In this document: one piece after another, positions 1 to 10,566 of the stretch | How positions within the stretch are numbered: position 1 is the first letter of the stretch | Layout of the letters: each line of letters starts with the position of its first letter | NCBI GenBank assembly: GCA_963691705.1 | Contig: OY829537.1 | Span: forward strand, 70,453,352 to 70,517,351 | Source: Viola odorata | Lineage: Eukaryota; Streptophyta; Magnoliopsida; Malpighiales; Violaceae | DNA: 64,000 bases | Direction of reading: 5' to 3' | Notes under the pieces: model-generated | What the model saw: the letters and a program-made list of their open reading frames with translations, nothing else | Database searches by the model: none | What the model was told of the DNA's origin: nothing | Position numbers and translations under genes: made by a program

Positions 1-600
1 CCCACAACATATTTATCTTTTAAAAGGTGTGAAAGGTCACGCCCCTCACTTCCTTGTCTTTTAAGTGTTGTGAAAGGTCACGTCTCCACAACATGTTTGT
101 CTTTTGAAAGGTGTGAAAGGTCACGACCCTTACATCCTTGTCTTTTAAGTTTTGTGAAAGGTCATGTCCCCACAACATGTTTGTCTTTTAAAAGGTGTGA
201 AAGGTCACATCCCTCACATCCTTGTCTTTTAAGTGTTGTGAAAGGTCACGTCCCCACAACATGTTTGTCTTTTAAAAGGTGTGAAAGGTCACGTCCCTCA
301 CATCCTTGTCTTTTAAGTGTTGTGAAAGGTCACGTCCCCACAACATGTTTTTCTTTTAAAAGGTGTGAAAGGTCATGTCCCTCACATCCTTGTCTTTTAA
401 ATGTTCTGAAAGGTCACGTCCCCACAACATGTCTTTTAAAAGGTGTGAAAGGTCACGTCCCTCACATCATGTCTTTTTAAACGTTGTGAAAGGTCACGTC
501 CCCACAACTTGTCTTTTAAAAAGTGTGAAAGGTCACGTCCCTCACATCTTGTCTTTTACGTCCCCACAACATGTCCTTTTTCAAATATTTAAATTTGCAT
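1..600 (+). repeat. Tandem array, 84-bp dimer of two ~42-bp halves
   Basis: Direct repeats run from the window edge to about 580. Each ~42-bp half contains GGTCACGTCCC; one half continues CCACAACATG and the other CTCACATCC, and the halves alternate to give an 84-bp period. The last copies are shortened. The array lies upstream of the polypurine tract and 3' LTR of element A, where Tat/Ogre-like elements often carry tandem repeats. A related ~40-bp array with the same GGTCACGTCCCCACA core closes the window at 63015-64000. Open frames across the array follow from the repeat length and are not genes. Confidence 0.95.
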
Positions 601-646
601 AGTTGAGTCAGAACTACATCAGTATCAGACAACACTCAAGTAGCAA

Positions 647-1020
647 GGTACGGACTGCGAGTGCCACCCTGGCCCTACCTCATTTACTTTCCTGCACAAA
701 GGTATGGACTGCGAGTGCTACCCTCGCCCTACCTGATTTACTTTCGTGTACAAAGGTATGGACTGCGAGTGCTACCCTCGCCCTACGTGATTTACATTTC
801 ATCATCTATATTTTACCCCACTATCAGGGAAGTCGTCATTTACATTTCCACCAATTTGCATTTCACCCCATTATCAGGGAAGTCAGCATCTACATTTCAC
901 CCTACTATTAGGGAAGTCGTCATTTACATTTCTGCCGATTTACTTTTCATCCCAGTATACGTCATTTACATTTTTCTGCATCCATTTTTCATCCCATTAT
1001 CAGGGAAGTCTGCATTTACA
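647..1020 (+). repeat. Short tandem repeats in the 3' region of element A
   Basis: Three copies of a 54-bp unit start at 647, 701 and 755 (GGTAYGGACTGCGAGTGC at each start). They are followed at 820-1020 by about four looser copies built on TCAGGGAAGTC and CATTTACATTTC. No coding signal is seen. The segment joins the 84-bp array to the stem-loop and polypurine tract. Confidence 0.85.
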
Positions 1021-1060
1021 TTTTGCATTTTTCAAACCATTGCTGGTTCGGGAGCAACCA

Positions 1061-1126
1061 TCTTTACTGCTCATCAAAAATCTCGATTACATCGGATTTT
1101 TGATAAGACAGTAAAGAGGGGGCAAT
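1061..1126 (+). promoter_or_regulatory. Stem-loop plus polypurine tract of element A
   Basis: The arms at 1061-1082 and 1095-1117 are nearly complementary over about 22 bp, and the loop itself holds CGAT-TAC-ATCG. The right arm runs into the purine-rich AAAGAGGGGGCAA, which directly precedes the LTR start TGTTGCTACC at 1127. The position fits the plus-strand primer (polypurine tract) of an LTR retrotransposon. An equivalent stem-loop precedes the right LTR of F2 at 54783-54822. Confidence 0.8.
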
Positions 1127-1643
1127 TGTTGCTACCCGATTTTGGATTTTAAAATTTTCATTTGTCGTATTTTTATCATCAATTTTTGAAAATCGTACTT
1201 CCATTTATTTTCGTCAATCTGATGTTATTTTCACGCTCCGTGTCATTTAAATTTTATTTCGTACTTTTTTTGTATTTTTATCACTTTTCCCGTTCGAACT
1301 CATATCGGTTCCGAGTAAAATTCTCGAAACTGATGGTCGAACAATTTCGCTCATTAGCTACTTATTTTTTATTGTTTTTCTAACTCGCGCTATCTCTTTG
1401 CTTTTCGTTCAATTTTTATTTTAGCATTTTGTTATGCTCAAACTTTTATTGCTTACAAGCGAATATTTTTTATCGAACCATATAATGAACTTTTCGTCAC
1501 TTACTACATGTTGTTTATCTTAGTTTATTTTATTCTATCTTTTAACATTTTCTGTTCGAGCTTATATTCATTTTCTCGCAAAATTACTCGTACCGTCACC
1601 TTGAACTGAATAGTTAAATAATAAATTAAGCTTTTCATCTCTA

Positions 1644-1686
1644 CCATTGATCTAGTTGACTTTTGAAAGTCAACCAAGATCAATGG
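1644..1686. promoter_or_regulatory. LTR palindrome with two inverted W-box cores
   Basis: Arms CCATTGATCT and AGATCAATGG flank GTTGACTT and AAGTCAAC, so two TTGAC W-box cores face each other. It lies about 180 bp upstream of the TATA box of the LTR. The same arrangement recurs at 38419-38460, 44303-44344 and 55520-55561. Confidence 0.7.
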
Positions 1687-1864
1687 CCCTCCTAATTAAC
1701 ACGTAGGCATGCACTTGGTTCATGCATAAACCTAGGAAAGCAAGCCCGTCCTTGCTGCCCACGCACCCAAACCGCCTTACTGTTCCTCCCTTGCTCCTCA
1801 CGTTCATCCTCGTCATCACTCGACGTCATCAAGCAACGTCATCCTCTCCCACCGACTCAACTCT

Positions 1865-1878
1865 GGCTATAAATAGCC
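1865..1878 (+). promoter_or_regulatory. TATA box of LTR A
   Basis: GGCTATAAATAGCC is a strong TATA box inside a near-palindrome (GGCTAT / ATAGCC arms). The same 14-mer occurs at the same place in all LTRs of F and F2, so it is the probable promoter of this lineage. Confidence 0.8.
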
Positions 1879-2306
1879 GGCCTCTCCAAGCTTTCAAGGG
1901 GGGGAGGAAAGAGACGCAGCCATCCTCCATCATCACTGCCCTCCATCGCCGCTGCACTACCATCCTCTTTCCGCCACCAACCTATCATCGTTGCTATTGT
2001 CGCCTTGTTGTTTCCGTTGAAGCTGCGGCTGGCCGTTGTTGGTTCGGCCGAAGGAGAAAGCTGCTGCCATGCGCCACTGTTGAGCCACTGCTGGATCGCC
2101 CCGCCGAGCTATTCGCCACCGCTATTTTGCCGTTGCTGCCCCATTGCCGTCGTTGTCGATGCTCGACACCGCAGCTGCTTGCTGTCCAGTTTGCTCAAGG
2201 AAGAAGACGGTCCAAGGAAGAAGAAGGAGGGAGGTGGGCTGGGCTGGTCCAAATTCAAGGAAAGGGAGGTGGGTCGGGCCTATCTTAAGGGGAAATGAAT
2301 TGATCA

Positions 2307-2330
2307 TGGGCTTGGCATAAGCCAAGCCCA
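2307..2330 (+). other. Perfect 10-bp hairpin in LTR A
   Basis: TGGGCTTGGC and GCCAAGCCCA flank the four bases ATAA. It lies downstream of the TATA box and so would be in the transcript. Similar TGGGC hairpins occur at 45129-45157 and 56346-56374 in F2. Confidence 0.75.
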
Positions 2331-3257
2331 AATGCAAAGGAGAAAGGGCTTTGCAGCTGATGGCTAGGCCCAATTTCTAGGCCTAGTGGGCCTAGTCCAA
2401 TCTTTCAGTCCATTTAGTTTTCGTACCGATTTTTCCTATGCGTGTACTATTTATTTAATTTTTCGTATGCTTGTGCTAATTATTTATTTTCGTATGCTTG
2501 CATGTTTAATTATTGATTTTCATATGCTTTTGCATGTTTAAATTATTCTGCTTACGCTTAATCGTCAAAAATAATTATTTCATTTACGTACAATAATTTT
2601 AATGCTAATTATTTGAATGCTCATACTATTTAATTAATTATTTTTAGGCTCTCAAATGCCTAAATAACTATTCTGCTCGCGTTTAATTGTTTAATTAATT
2701 ATTTCACTCGCGATAAGCCATTAAATATTTATCTGTTTCGACTATGATTTTCTGAACTAATGATCTCAACTTTGTAGGGCAAAACAATCGATGCCCTTCG
2801 CATGTACGCCTCATACCCTCGATCCAAAAGGGTAAAACCGCTCATACGCTTCTCAAGTAAACATTTCTCACCCTTTTATTTATTTCACGCTTTTCGCATT
2901 CGTATGCATGATATTTAACATTATTAAAATTTAATGTATCCGTTGGGCATGATCACGTAATTTAGGACTTTTAAAACAAAATTTAAAACACCTCTTCATC
3001 CGGTACCTTTTTAGGATGTGACTTGGGTGGCTAACACCTTCCCGAGTCCATAGTACGACCCCGAACTGCTGTTCTCGGGTTCAGACCCACTTTGCCTTAG
3101 CATTTTATTTTTTATGCATGACAAATAGGTTCCCTAAACCTAGAAATAAAATAGGGTGGCGATTTCTCTGCATCATGTGAGATGAGTCTAATTTCGTCTC
3201 ACATCTCGTCCCAAATCTGCGTCGCATTAGGAAAATTCCAAAAAGGGGGATGCGACA

Positions 3258-3469
3258 GGTGGCAAGTTATATGGTGTCACCATATTACCGACTATAAAGA
3301 AAGTTGAGAGCTCATATTGCCTAAAGGTTGGAACCCATCTGTGGGTAAACCCAACATAGCATTTCTAGCATCAACAATAACAAACTATGGTTGTTGTGAT
3401 TCGAAACTTTTTCAAGCAATCGTATCCTGCATGTCGTAAAACTTCATCATCAACTCTCTTCTCCTTATG
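3258..3469. other. Flank of element A, no gene recognised
   Basis: Sequence between the 3' LTR end and the recognisable LINE remnant. I see no domain, repeat or RNA gene. It may be decayed 3' LINE sequence or older host DNA. Confidence 0.5.
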
Positions 3470-3579
3470 TCATCTTATATGTATAGCGGTTTTGGAAGAT
3501 GTGAATTGTCGTTTCAATCTATGTTTGAGGGGAAAATACCACAACATCTTGTGTGGTATATTTTTGCCCCCATCAACTT

Positions 3580-4424
3580 GATTCATTACTTCCCTTCTTG
3601 AGACTCCACATACTTGACAGTGTTGTGCATTTTCATGAACATTCCAATACGGTTCCAAGCTTTAAGTCACCCTTTCAGCCATCTCATTTTACAAACAACC
3701 CTGTTGTCCCTCTGAAACTCAGTCGCCGCTTTATCCCAAAGCCTTCGGACCAAATCTCTAAAACCATGAACATCCCACCACCACTACGATCCTAGATATC
3801 TAAACGGTTTTGACCCCTAATTCACCTGCTCATCCCTAACCAAAATAGGCACGTGGTCAGACCTGTTGCGCCTCAAAGTAACAGCCATAAGACCCGGATG
3901 TCTGGCGCTCCACTCGGGGTGAACCATGACACGGTCGATTCTACTACGACTTATGGAATTAGCCCACATAAATCTTCTGCCTGACAGCAGAATATCCTGA
4001 AGCCTACACCTGTCAACCCACTACTGAAAATCAGCAATGCCTCTCATCAAAACCCCTCATAAAGACGCTCTTCTGGCTTAAGGACCTCGTTAAAGTCTCC
4101 CGCCACAATGACAGGATAACCACAACCCTCTATCAACTCAGCTAACTGGTTCCACAAACTCCCCCGAAGGGTGGCGTCATTGTACGCATACATATTTAGA
4201 AAAATACAACGAAAATTAGATGATACCAAGACCCCTTCCACCCAAATAAAGTGGTCCCCAACAACACGATTGCTTTCGACAAAAAACCCCTTATCCCAAA
4301 TGGTTAACAACCCACCCGATTGCCCCACTGAACGGACTGATATCCATGCTATCTCATTGCTGCGCCATAAAGAATTTATGAAAAATCTGTAACATCCATG
4401 TTTTTGGTTTCCTGCAGGAAACAA
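3580..4424 (-). pseudogene. LINE ORF2 endonuclease fragment
   Basis: On the minus strand the open stretch 4424-4047 reads as the exonuclease-endonuclease-phosphatase domain of plant L1-type LINEs: SGGLLTIWD near the middle and the catalytic GDFNEVL near its end. The similarity continues through several stops to about 3580, including HVPILV, the usual end of the endonuclease fold. In LINEs this enzyme nicks target DNA to prime reverse transcription. No reverse transcriptase follows, so ORF2 is cut short or decayed on its 3' side. It lies downstream of the ORF1 remnant on the same strand, as expected for one element. Non-functional. Confidence 0.8.
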
Positions 4425-4543
4425 ACATCAAGTCTCTCTCTTTGAATGCACGTCCTCACGAATCTACACTTAACCAACGACTACAATCCCCTACAGTTCC
4501 ACGAAAGCAATCAAACCATCATTAACGCTAACTGCACCAGCGT

Positions 4544-6115
4544 TCAGCACTTGCTAAAATCAGCAACCTCTTTTTCGAAGCGAGCCACATCGAAATAGCG
4601 TAGCGATTCCTCATTGACGTTCTCTATTAGCGACAAGGTTTTGCCCAACTCCCATATGTCTCCTACTAAGATAGTCGTGTCCAGCACCTTGTTCACTTGT
4701 CTAATATCCTCATCGTCCACTCGAACTCTGCTAGATAGGGACCCGGTCTCGGAATTCTCCGTCACCAAACTGCCCAAGGGCCCCATGAATTTCTTCATTT
4801 TCCCTCTTCTAACCGTGACTAATGAACCAAAAGGGATATCAACCCTCTCATTCTTAGATGGCGTCTCCTCCACAATCTCTATGTTTCTATTGAAACCTGT
4901 CAAGTTCTCTCCCTCCTTGTCCTCCTGTGGACAACCCATATCCACTTCTTACTCCTCTTCCTCACTCTCCTCTCCCTCTTGCAAATCCACCCCGATCGTC
5001 TAGTCCAGATTTGAGATAACTCCTTGTAACGGTTCTTCGTGGCAAGATACCTTATAAACCATCCCCTTTAAACTTACCATGATCTCCCGATAGACGTGCG
5101 TGCTACTAGTGGAGATAAGAATCCGTCCAACATCAAGTCTTTTCCTACCCAACATGTGTTCATCCACAGGGACTAGACCTCCTAGCTTACTTCCAATAAG
5201 ATCAAAAGTAGACTGTCCCCACGCTTCTATAGGAATCCCAACACATTGCACCTAACACAACCGACCCCCATCCATCGTTGCCTCATTCCATCGAATGACT
5301 TTAATAAACAAGTCGCTGGTCGCAACATTTGTCTCATTTAAGGCTTTTTCCATGTGACTTTTACTTTCGAATTCTAGTAGCACTAGACCTCGCCCCATCA
5401 CCCGAGTTTCGAAAATCCATCCCACCGCCAAAACCAATTCCTGTATCTCGGGAATAGCTTCTATACGTTTAAGCGAGCCAATGACACTCTTCGCCAACCA
5501 AATCTCGTTCAGTTCTGGAATGGTTAACTCGATGACTTCCTTATCGTCAATCGTGATCTCAGCAGCTGGTTTAGGTGTTGGTTGTACCACCTCCTTATAC
5601 GTTCTCCTCCCCCCTATTGATCTCGACTTACTTGAGTTTTCTAAATACACTTGCGCTGCCACCTGTTTGGGTTGTTCTCTGCGCCTCCCATGTTTCCCAA
5701 TTTTGCAATGAATTTCCGATGCTCCTATTAGTTGATGATCTAACGCATATTCCATCTCTCTAGGGTTATCAATCCCTTCAAAGCGAATAAATCCAAATCT
5801 TTTACCTGCTAGGTTTCTACGCACAGGAATGTAGATATCTTTAAGGGCTCCAAAACGCAGTAGATCCCATCTCCTTGTGATTAATCGCTCTAGAGTCTTG
5901 TGGTCCACATGTTGAGGTAGATTCTCGACATAAAACGTAACCACGTTGGCATTCTCTTCGCCATGCTGATACGAATGCCGAGGCAGAGGCCTTAAGCCCT
6001 CACGACCACACGAACCCATAAAACCAGAAACGGAGAAAGGAAAGAAGAGGTTTGATTTCATCCCGACCACAGTAGGTGTATCGGTGTTTGGTTTCACTCC
6101 GGCAGCAGTGGGCAC
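4544..6115 (-). pseudogene. LINE ORF1 (RRM, DUF4283-like) with in-frame stops
   Basis: One minus-strand frame runs from about 6115 to 4544 and is broken by stops at about 5252 and 5000. The first 287 codons contain an RNA-recognition motif with RNP2 FYVENL (residues about 61-66) and RNP1 KRFGFIRF (about 105-112). The middle part, with CVGIPIEAW and DVGRILI, matches the conserved DUF4283-type core of plant LINE and retroelement ORF1 proteins. The last 133 codons are acidic and low in similarity. ORF1 proteins bind the LINE RNA. The first codon of the open frame is GTG, so the true start is uncertain. The endonuclease remnant follows at 4424. Confidence 0.8.
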
Positions 6116-6189
6116 GTCGGAGGAGCAAAGCCTAGTCGGCGGGGATTAGGTTTCGCGGAGGTCTGCTAGGTTGTTATTAACATGTGTCG

Positions 6190-6422
6190 ACTTGATTAAA
6201 GACCTTATTGTTCCGATGGATCCATAGTTGCCACAAGACAACATAAATGAGCATCTACCACATCACCTTTGCCTGTTTAGATCGCCATTCCACCAGGCCG
6301 GACCAGCTCATCCAAAGGTCCTCTAGAAGCCTTGGTCTACACCAAGCCACGCCAGCCCATCTCAAAACATAATCCCAAATCTGTCCCGTGGAAGGGCAGT
6401 GAAGGAACAGATGGTCTGTACA
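6190..6422 (-). pseudogene. LINE zf-RVT tail fragment from another copy
   Basis: The minus strand reads CTDHLFLHCPSTGQIWDYV and, after a stop at about 6255, LWIHRNNKVFN. This is the zinc-binding reverse-transcriptase-associated domain at the very end of plant LINE ORF2 proteins. It lies upstream of the ORF1 above on the same strand, so it cannot be the tail of that copy and represents a second LINE fragment. Its upstream edge is a short A-run near 6428. Confidence 0.75.
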
Positions 6423-6429
6423 TTCAACA

Positions 6430-7070
6430 AAAAAAAAAGAGTTGTTTGGACGATAATGACTTTTTATGTGGAGAAGCTTGACATTTGTCTCTAGCTAATT
6501 TTGAATGTTCACATTCCGAACCGAAACAATAAAATTGAGTATCATAACTAAAAATCTAAATTGGCAACCCTACCCATCATGCTCATGACTTCAATACTAG
6601 TTACCATGTCCTAGGCTCCAGTCTGCTTGTTCTTGAGGCTTAGATCTCCCATGATTTAGCTAGTGATCACAGTGGCCTTGGAGGAAGTTTACTTTGTCTG
6701 TTTAGGAATTTGCCTTTTCCTTTTACCAATAAATAAATAGATACTTAATAATTCGTATTAATTTACTATTTTTATTCGATCCGTGTCTAAAAAGTATAAA
6801 ATTAATACAAACAACATAAACTAATTTACTAGTAAAATTAATTTAAAAGTTTAGTAAATGCACCAAATATGTCTTTTTGGCTAGTAAAAATATTTTCTAG
6901 GCAAAAAATATTTCCGTACTCTCCCCCATTGTTTCGTTTTTTCTTCTTGTTCAAGAAACCCAATTGAATTAACGCTCACGCCATAATTAGGCAAAAAGAG
7001 TACAATAATATATACTAATTTAATTACTATTATTTTTATGATCTTGATGGAGTAGCAATAATTAGGAAAG
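6430..7070. other. AT-rich intergenic sequence, possible 5' region of the OPA3-like gene
   Basis: No coding or repeat signal was found. The part nearest 7071 is AT-rich, as expected for a plant 5' flank, but no clear TATA box can be assigned. Confidence 0.4.
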
Positions 7071-7729
7071 ATGATGATACCAGTAGTGAAGTTAGGAACA
7101 CTTGCGCTAAGAACCATCTCAAAACCCATAGCCACAAAGCTGAAACAGGCGGCTGGCTTGCATCCCAGGTTTCGCGAGTTCATCGTCAATGTCGCCCAGG
7201 TCTCTCATCTCTTCTTTATTTTTGTATTTACTCATGTGGGTCTTCCCTTTCTACTTTGTTTAATGATAAAACTTAATTGTCAGTGCTCATTTTCTTGTTT
7301 TTTTTTGGTTTTTTAGTCCATACTCTAAATTGATTATTAGTCTGGGTTTCTCTTGAACTTTTGCGTATACGAATCAATCGACTTTGCAATGAGATTACTA
7401 GATAACACCTTCAACCATAGGTTCTCAACAACAATCCAAAGGCGGATTTACGGGCGAGCAACAGATGTAGCCATCCGCCCTCTAAACGAAGAGAGGGCTA
7501 TTCAAGCTGCTGCTGATATTCTTGGCGAATTATTTGTTTTCACTGTAATTCCTTAATTAATTACTCTCTCGTTAATAACAATACTTACCTTTGCCCCTTT
7601 CTTTAATTACACTTCTTTAATTATAATCCACATGTTTTGATCGTTGCAGGAATTGCTATAATTTATGAGGTGCAGAGAAACTCAAGATCAGAGGCAAGAA
7701 AAGAAGAGCGACATAAGCAGGAAATAGAG
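7071..7729 (+). pseudogene. OPA3-like gene, three exon blocks, probably broken
   Basis: Exon 1 (7071-7199) encodes 43 residues with VKLGTLALRTISKPIA and HPRFREFIVNVAQ, the N-terminal signature of OPA3-like proteins, small mitochondrial-membrane-associated proteins of eukaryotes. It ends CAG/GT. The second block gives RRIYGRATDVAIRPLNEE and GELFVFT, with a GT donor at 7545. Family similarity begins at 7413 without an AG acceptor there; the nearest in-phase acceptor (TTATTAG, exon from 7341) would add about 24 foreign residues. Block 3 (7650-7729, acceptor TTGCAG, donor at 7730) gives YEVQRNSRSEARKEE but is out of phase with block 2. No terminal exon was found, and element E2 lies 0.5 kb downstream. 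It is a pseudogene or a gene with unusual splicing. Confidence 0.75.
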
Positions 7730-8200
7730 GTACTATATCTTGCTTGTTAATTAATCATCATAACTTTCTTTCTATATGTTCTTGACTTGTTGTTGAATAT
7801 AGAATTTTCTAAATTATAGGATTTGTTTATTATTCTGAGATTAAGCACATAGAATTAATCCTCCTGATAAGTACTTAAACATGTGAACAAAACAGAATTA
7901 TAGATTCTCTCTCAACAGTCTGGTTTATCATGGACAGTCTGATAATGTATGTATTTAATATTGTGAAGAGATCGATCAATTAGTAGGACAAAGACTGACA
8001 GATTTTTAATTATGTATCATAGTACACTAGACATTGTGGTTTCATGTGTTGGGAAGACAAAAGACAGTTTTGTTTTGATAAAATAACTTGTTTTTAATCG
8101 AAAGAAAACTACACTTCCTGATGCATTAATTCTTTTGTTGAAACAGTAGTGAACAAACCATGAGTTTGTAGTGTACTCAGCCTTTTTTCTGGTTTCTGAG
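7730..8200. other. Downstream flank or intron of the OPA3-like gene
   Basis: AT-rich sequence with no recognisable exon. It ends at the GGTGT target duplication of E2. The missing 3' exon of the OPA3-like gene is not obvious here or in the continuation after 33890. Confidence 0.4.
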
Positions 8201-8205
8201 GGTGT
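8201..8205. other. Target-site duplication of E2 (left copy)
   Basis: GGTGT at 8201-8205 is repeated exactly at 33886-33890, just outside the TG and CA ends of E2. Five bases is the usual Ty3/gypsy duplication length. Confidence 0.9.
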
Positions 8206-9184
8206 TGACGCGCCGTCGAAACGCGCGTCAAAAGTAATATAGATATATATAGATTCCTGATAGGTTAGATGTACAAATTAATGTATATAGCAGCAAGTCA
8301 GGGTCGAACCACAGGGAAAATGAAGGACTAAATTTAATCTTGCCCTAAATGTATGATGAGGATGAAAATGCAACAAACATAAAAGTAACACAAGGGGGGG
8401 GGTTTGGTTGGTCTAGACGAATCTAGCCAACGATGGCAGTTGAGGTTGAGACAGAGAATAAAAATGCAAATAACAAGTAATAAAGGGCAAACGAAATAAT
8501 TAAATAAAAAGGGAACGAAAATGAAGCAAGAGAATATCAATAGAAATGGTTAAGACTAACAGGTGTAATAAAGATAATAACAAAGTAAGTAAAGATAATA
8601 GATCAGATAAAAGGAGAAATCTTAGCAGGGGTAGACGGCGGATTGCGTCGAGGTCTAGTCGGTCATCGGTGCAAGGATAGACTGCGTTCACGCCATAGAC
8701 GTGCTATAGGAATCCTATTTTCACGTGGATTCCCTACTTCTCTTCTTAAGAGAAGTCACTCCCAAGGTACGCTTATGGGAGTGGCCGTGACACTGTGCCC
8801 AAGGTACGCTTATGGGTCATACACACAGGCCCGTGAAGTGGAGAGAAGACACGTCTAGGGCTAAACACTGAGAAGTCTGCCCTAACCGGTTTCTTGCCCT
8901 AGCCAGATTGGACCAAACGACATGGTGACTCTGGACCAGGTGCCTACTCTATTCCATGGCCTCACGTTAGTTATTACCATGGAAATGACAATATTCATGA
9001 GAAACATGCAAATAGGTGATCAAACTACCAACAAATCTCACACAAAATGACAATAAAATGGCAAGAAAGCGGATACAACAATGAACACGTTTTAAGAACA
9101 CTTTGACCTCCCAACTATCCTCTTGCAATCCTTAAAACACCCCTGCCAAGACTAAGAGATTTAGCCACTCATGCTGGAAATCAT
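8206..9184 (-). repeat. E2 3' LTR, first part (split by E1)
   Basis: Matches 32301-33279 of the right LTR, starting TGACGCGCC. At 9184 the match stops inside GGAAATCAT, where E1 is inserted, and resumes at 21752. It contains a G-run near 8393. Confidence 0.93.
9180..9184. other. Target-site duplication of E1 (left copy)
   Basis: ATCAT at 9180-9184 and again at 21747-21751. The unbroken right LTR of E2 has a single ATCAT at the matching place (near 33275), which is a natural empty site. Confidence 0.92.
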
Positions 9185-10354
9185 TGACTCGCCATCGAAA
9201 CGGGTCAAAAATAATATATTTCCTGAGGCCTAGATGCACAAACTAATTTGTGTAAAGCGGTAACAGGGTCGAACCACAGAGATTGTGAGAACTGAAATCA
9301 AGCCCTCGATTGTATGACAGAGGTAAAAATGCACAAAATCACAACAACAAAGGGGGAGGGGGGGGGGGGGGGTTTATAGGTTAATCAAGTTAACCAAGAG
9401 AGTGATCAGAGCTAACAATTCTAACTACTAAAAATGGCAATCGAGGTCACGATAAGTAAATAATAATAATAAAGATCAGAGATAAAATAAAATGCAAAAT
9501 AAACAATTAGATTAATAAGCAAGGGTAATAAGTCAAGGAGAAGGGAACTTGGTAAAGGGCTTTCTTGGGTTGCGTCGAGGGCTCGATTGTCATCAGCGCA
9601 AAGATTTTCCATTCTAACGTTACAGACGTGCTATAGGGGTCATGTTTTCACGTAGACCCCCTGCTTTCTTTCGTAAGGAGCCACCCCCCGTTTTCACTGT
9701 TAATAAGGTGGCCTCGATCCTTTGATATCCTCTCAGCCACCTATCTTGTCATCAAAAGACAGCCTTTTTCACTTCAGCTTGTCACTAGCACAAAGCGGAC
9801 AGAATATCAGAGCATCGATAAAGAACAAGAAAGACACATCTAGGGAGCGATGCCTCGATTTGTCAGGATCACGACAGGACCCTAACCAGCTGCGTGCCCT
9901 AGACTAATGAACCCAGATCTACCCCAGAACACTAATCTAGTTGTCTACACCTACCCAACAGTCTCACGCTAGTTATCACTGCAGAGTCACGACAATAATC
10001 ACAAAGGGAAGATTAAAAGTTGATCAGGCCTCGAATCACCCTAAGCAAAAATGGAATTAAAATGACAAGCAACCAGATATAACAAAGAGAACATGTTAAG
10101 AGCAATCAGGCCACGAATCTACCCAAGCAACCCTCGATACACCTTTACCAAGAACGTGGGTTTTAGCCACTCATGTTAAGAGATAAACACATAAAAGATG
10201 GAAATAACATAATAAAAGATAAAGGAAGAGTTAAGGATAAAACTTGATTAATGGTGCTTGTTACAAAGCTTGGATCCAGCAACTATGGAGAGAAGAGGAA
10301 GGAACAAGCCCCAAAACTACTAAACTAGAAGAAAGCTACTGAAATTAGTTTTAA
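9185..10354 (-). repeat. E1 3' LTR, truncated
   Basis: Starts TGACTCGCC and matches the right LTR from CAAGTTAACC (9386 with 20017) to GTTTTAA near 10354. The rest of the LTR, including the TATA box region, is missing, as are the polypurine tract and the first internal bases. A long G-run lies at 9355-9372. Confidence 0.88.
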
Positions 10355-10456
10355 CATAAACACAATCGACCAAAGCACTGGAATGATCAAACCAATCAAT
10401 TGTCGAGGTCTCGATAAGATGCTTCCTGCCTAGATGCACACCTGGATTAAACCAGA

Positions 10457-10566
10457 GGGATAACGACCCCAAAGGTAGAACTTTTCCGCATCAAGTCTGG
10501 CCACAAGCAATCCTCACTAGATATGTGTTTGCGCTCTCACTCACAAACAAGGTTATGTGTTTAGTC
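10457..10566 (-). other. Conserved 3' non-coding block 2, E1 copy
   Basis: In element sense this reads GCAAACAC, then GTGAGGATTGCTT and GGTCGTTAT. The same words with the same spacing occur in E2 (22525-22627), F2 (52714-52856) and F (62410-62551), although F and F2 belong to another Ty3 lineage. It has no open frame in common and lies just before the 3' LTR. Confidence 0.8.

Larger units (their letters stand above)
1127..3257 (+). mobile_element. 3' LTR of Tat/Ogre-like element A
   Basis: A 2131-bp long terminal repeat starting TGTTGCTACCC after the polypurine tract and ending GGGGATGCGACA. The LTRs of F and F2 share its plan: TG...CA ends, an upstream palindrome (1644-1686), a TATA box (1865-1878), transcribed hairpins (2307-2330), a TTTGTAG acceptor-like site near 2780 and a terminal GCGACA. 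The sequence differs widely from F and F2, so it is another family of the same lineage. No primer-binding site follows position 3257, which identifies it as a 3' LTR. The 5' half of the element lies left of the window. Frames at 1722-2298 inside it are not supported as genes. Confidence 0.85.

Noticed and set aside
70..480. Open frame across the left tandem array
   Set aside because: Repeat length is a multiple of three in places; the frame is repeat-driven and absent from any protein family.
1722..2298. Two overlapping open frames in LTR A
   Set aside because: GC-rich LTR sequence between the TATA box and hairpins; no domain and not conserved in the other LTRs.
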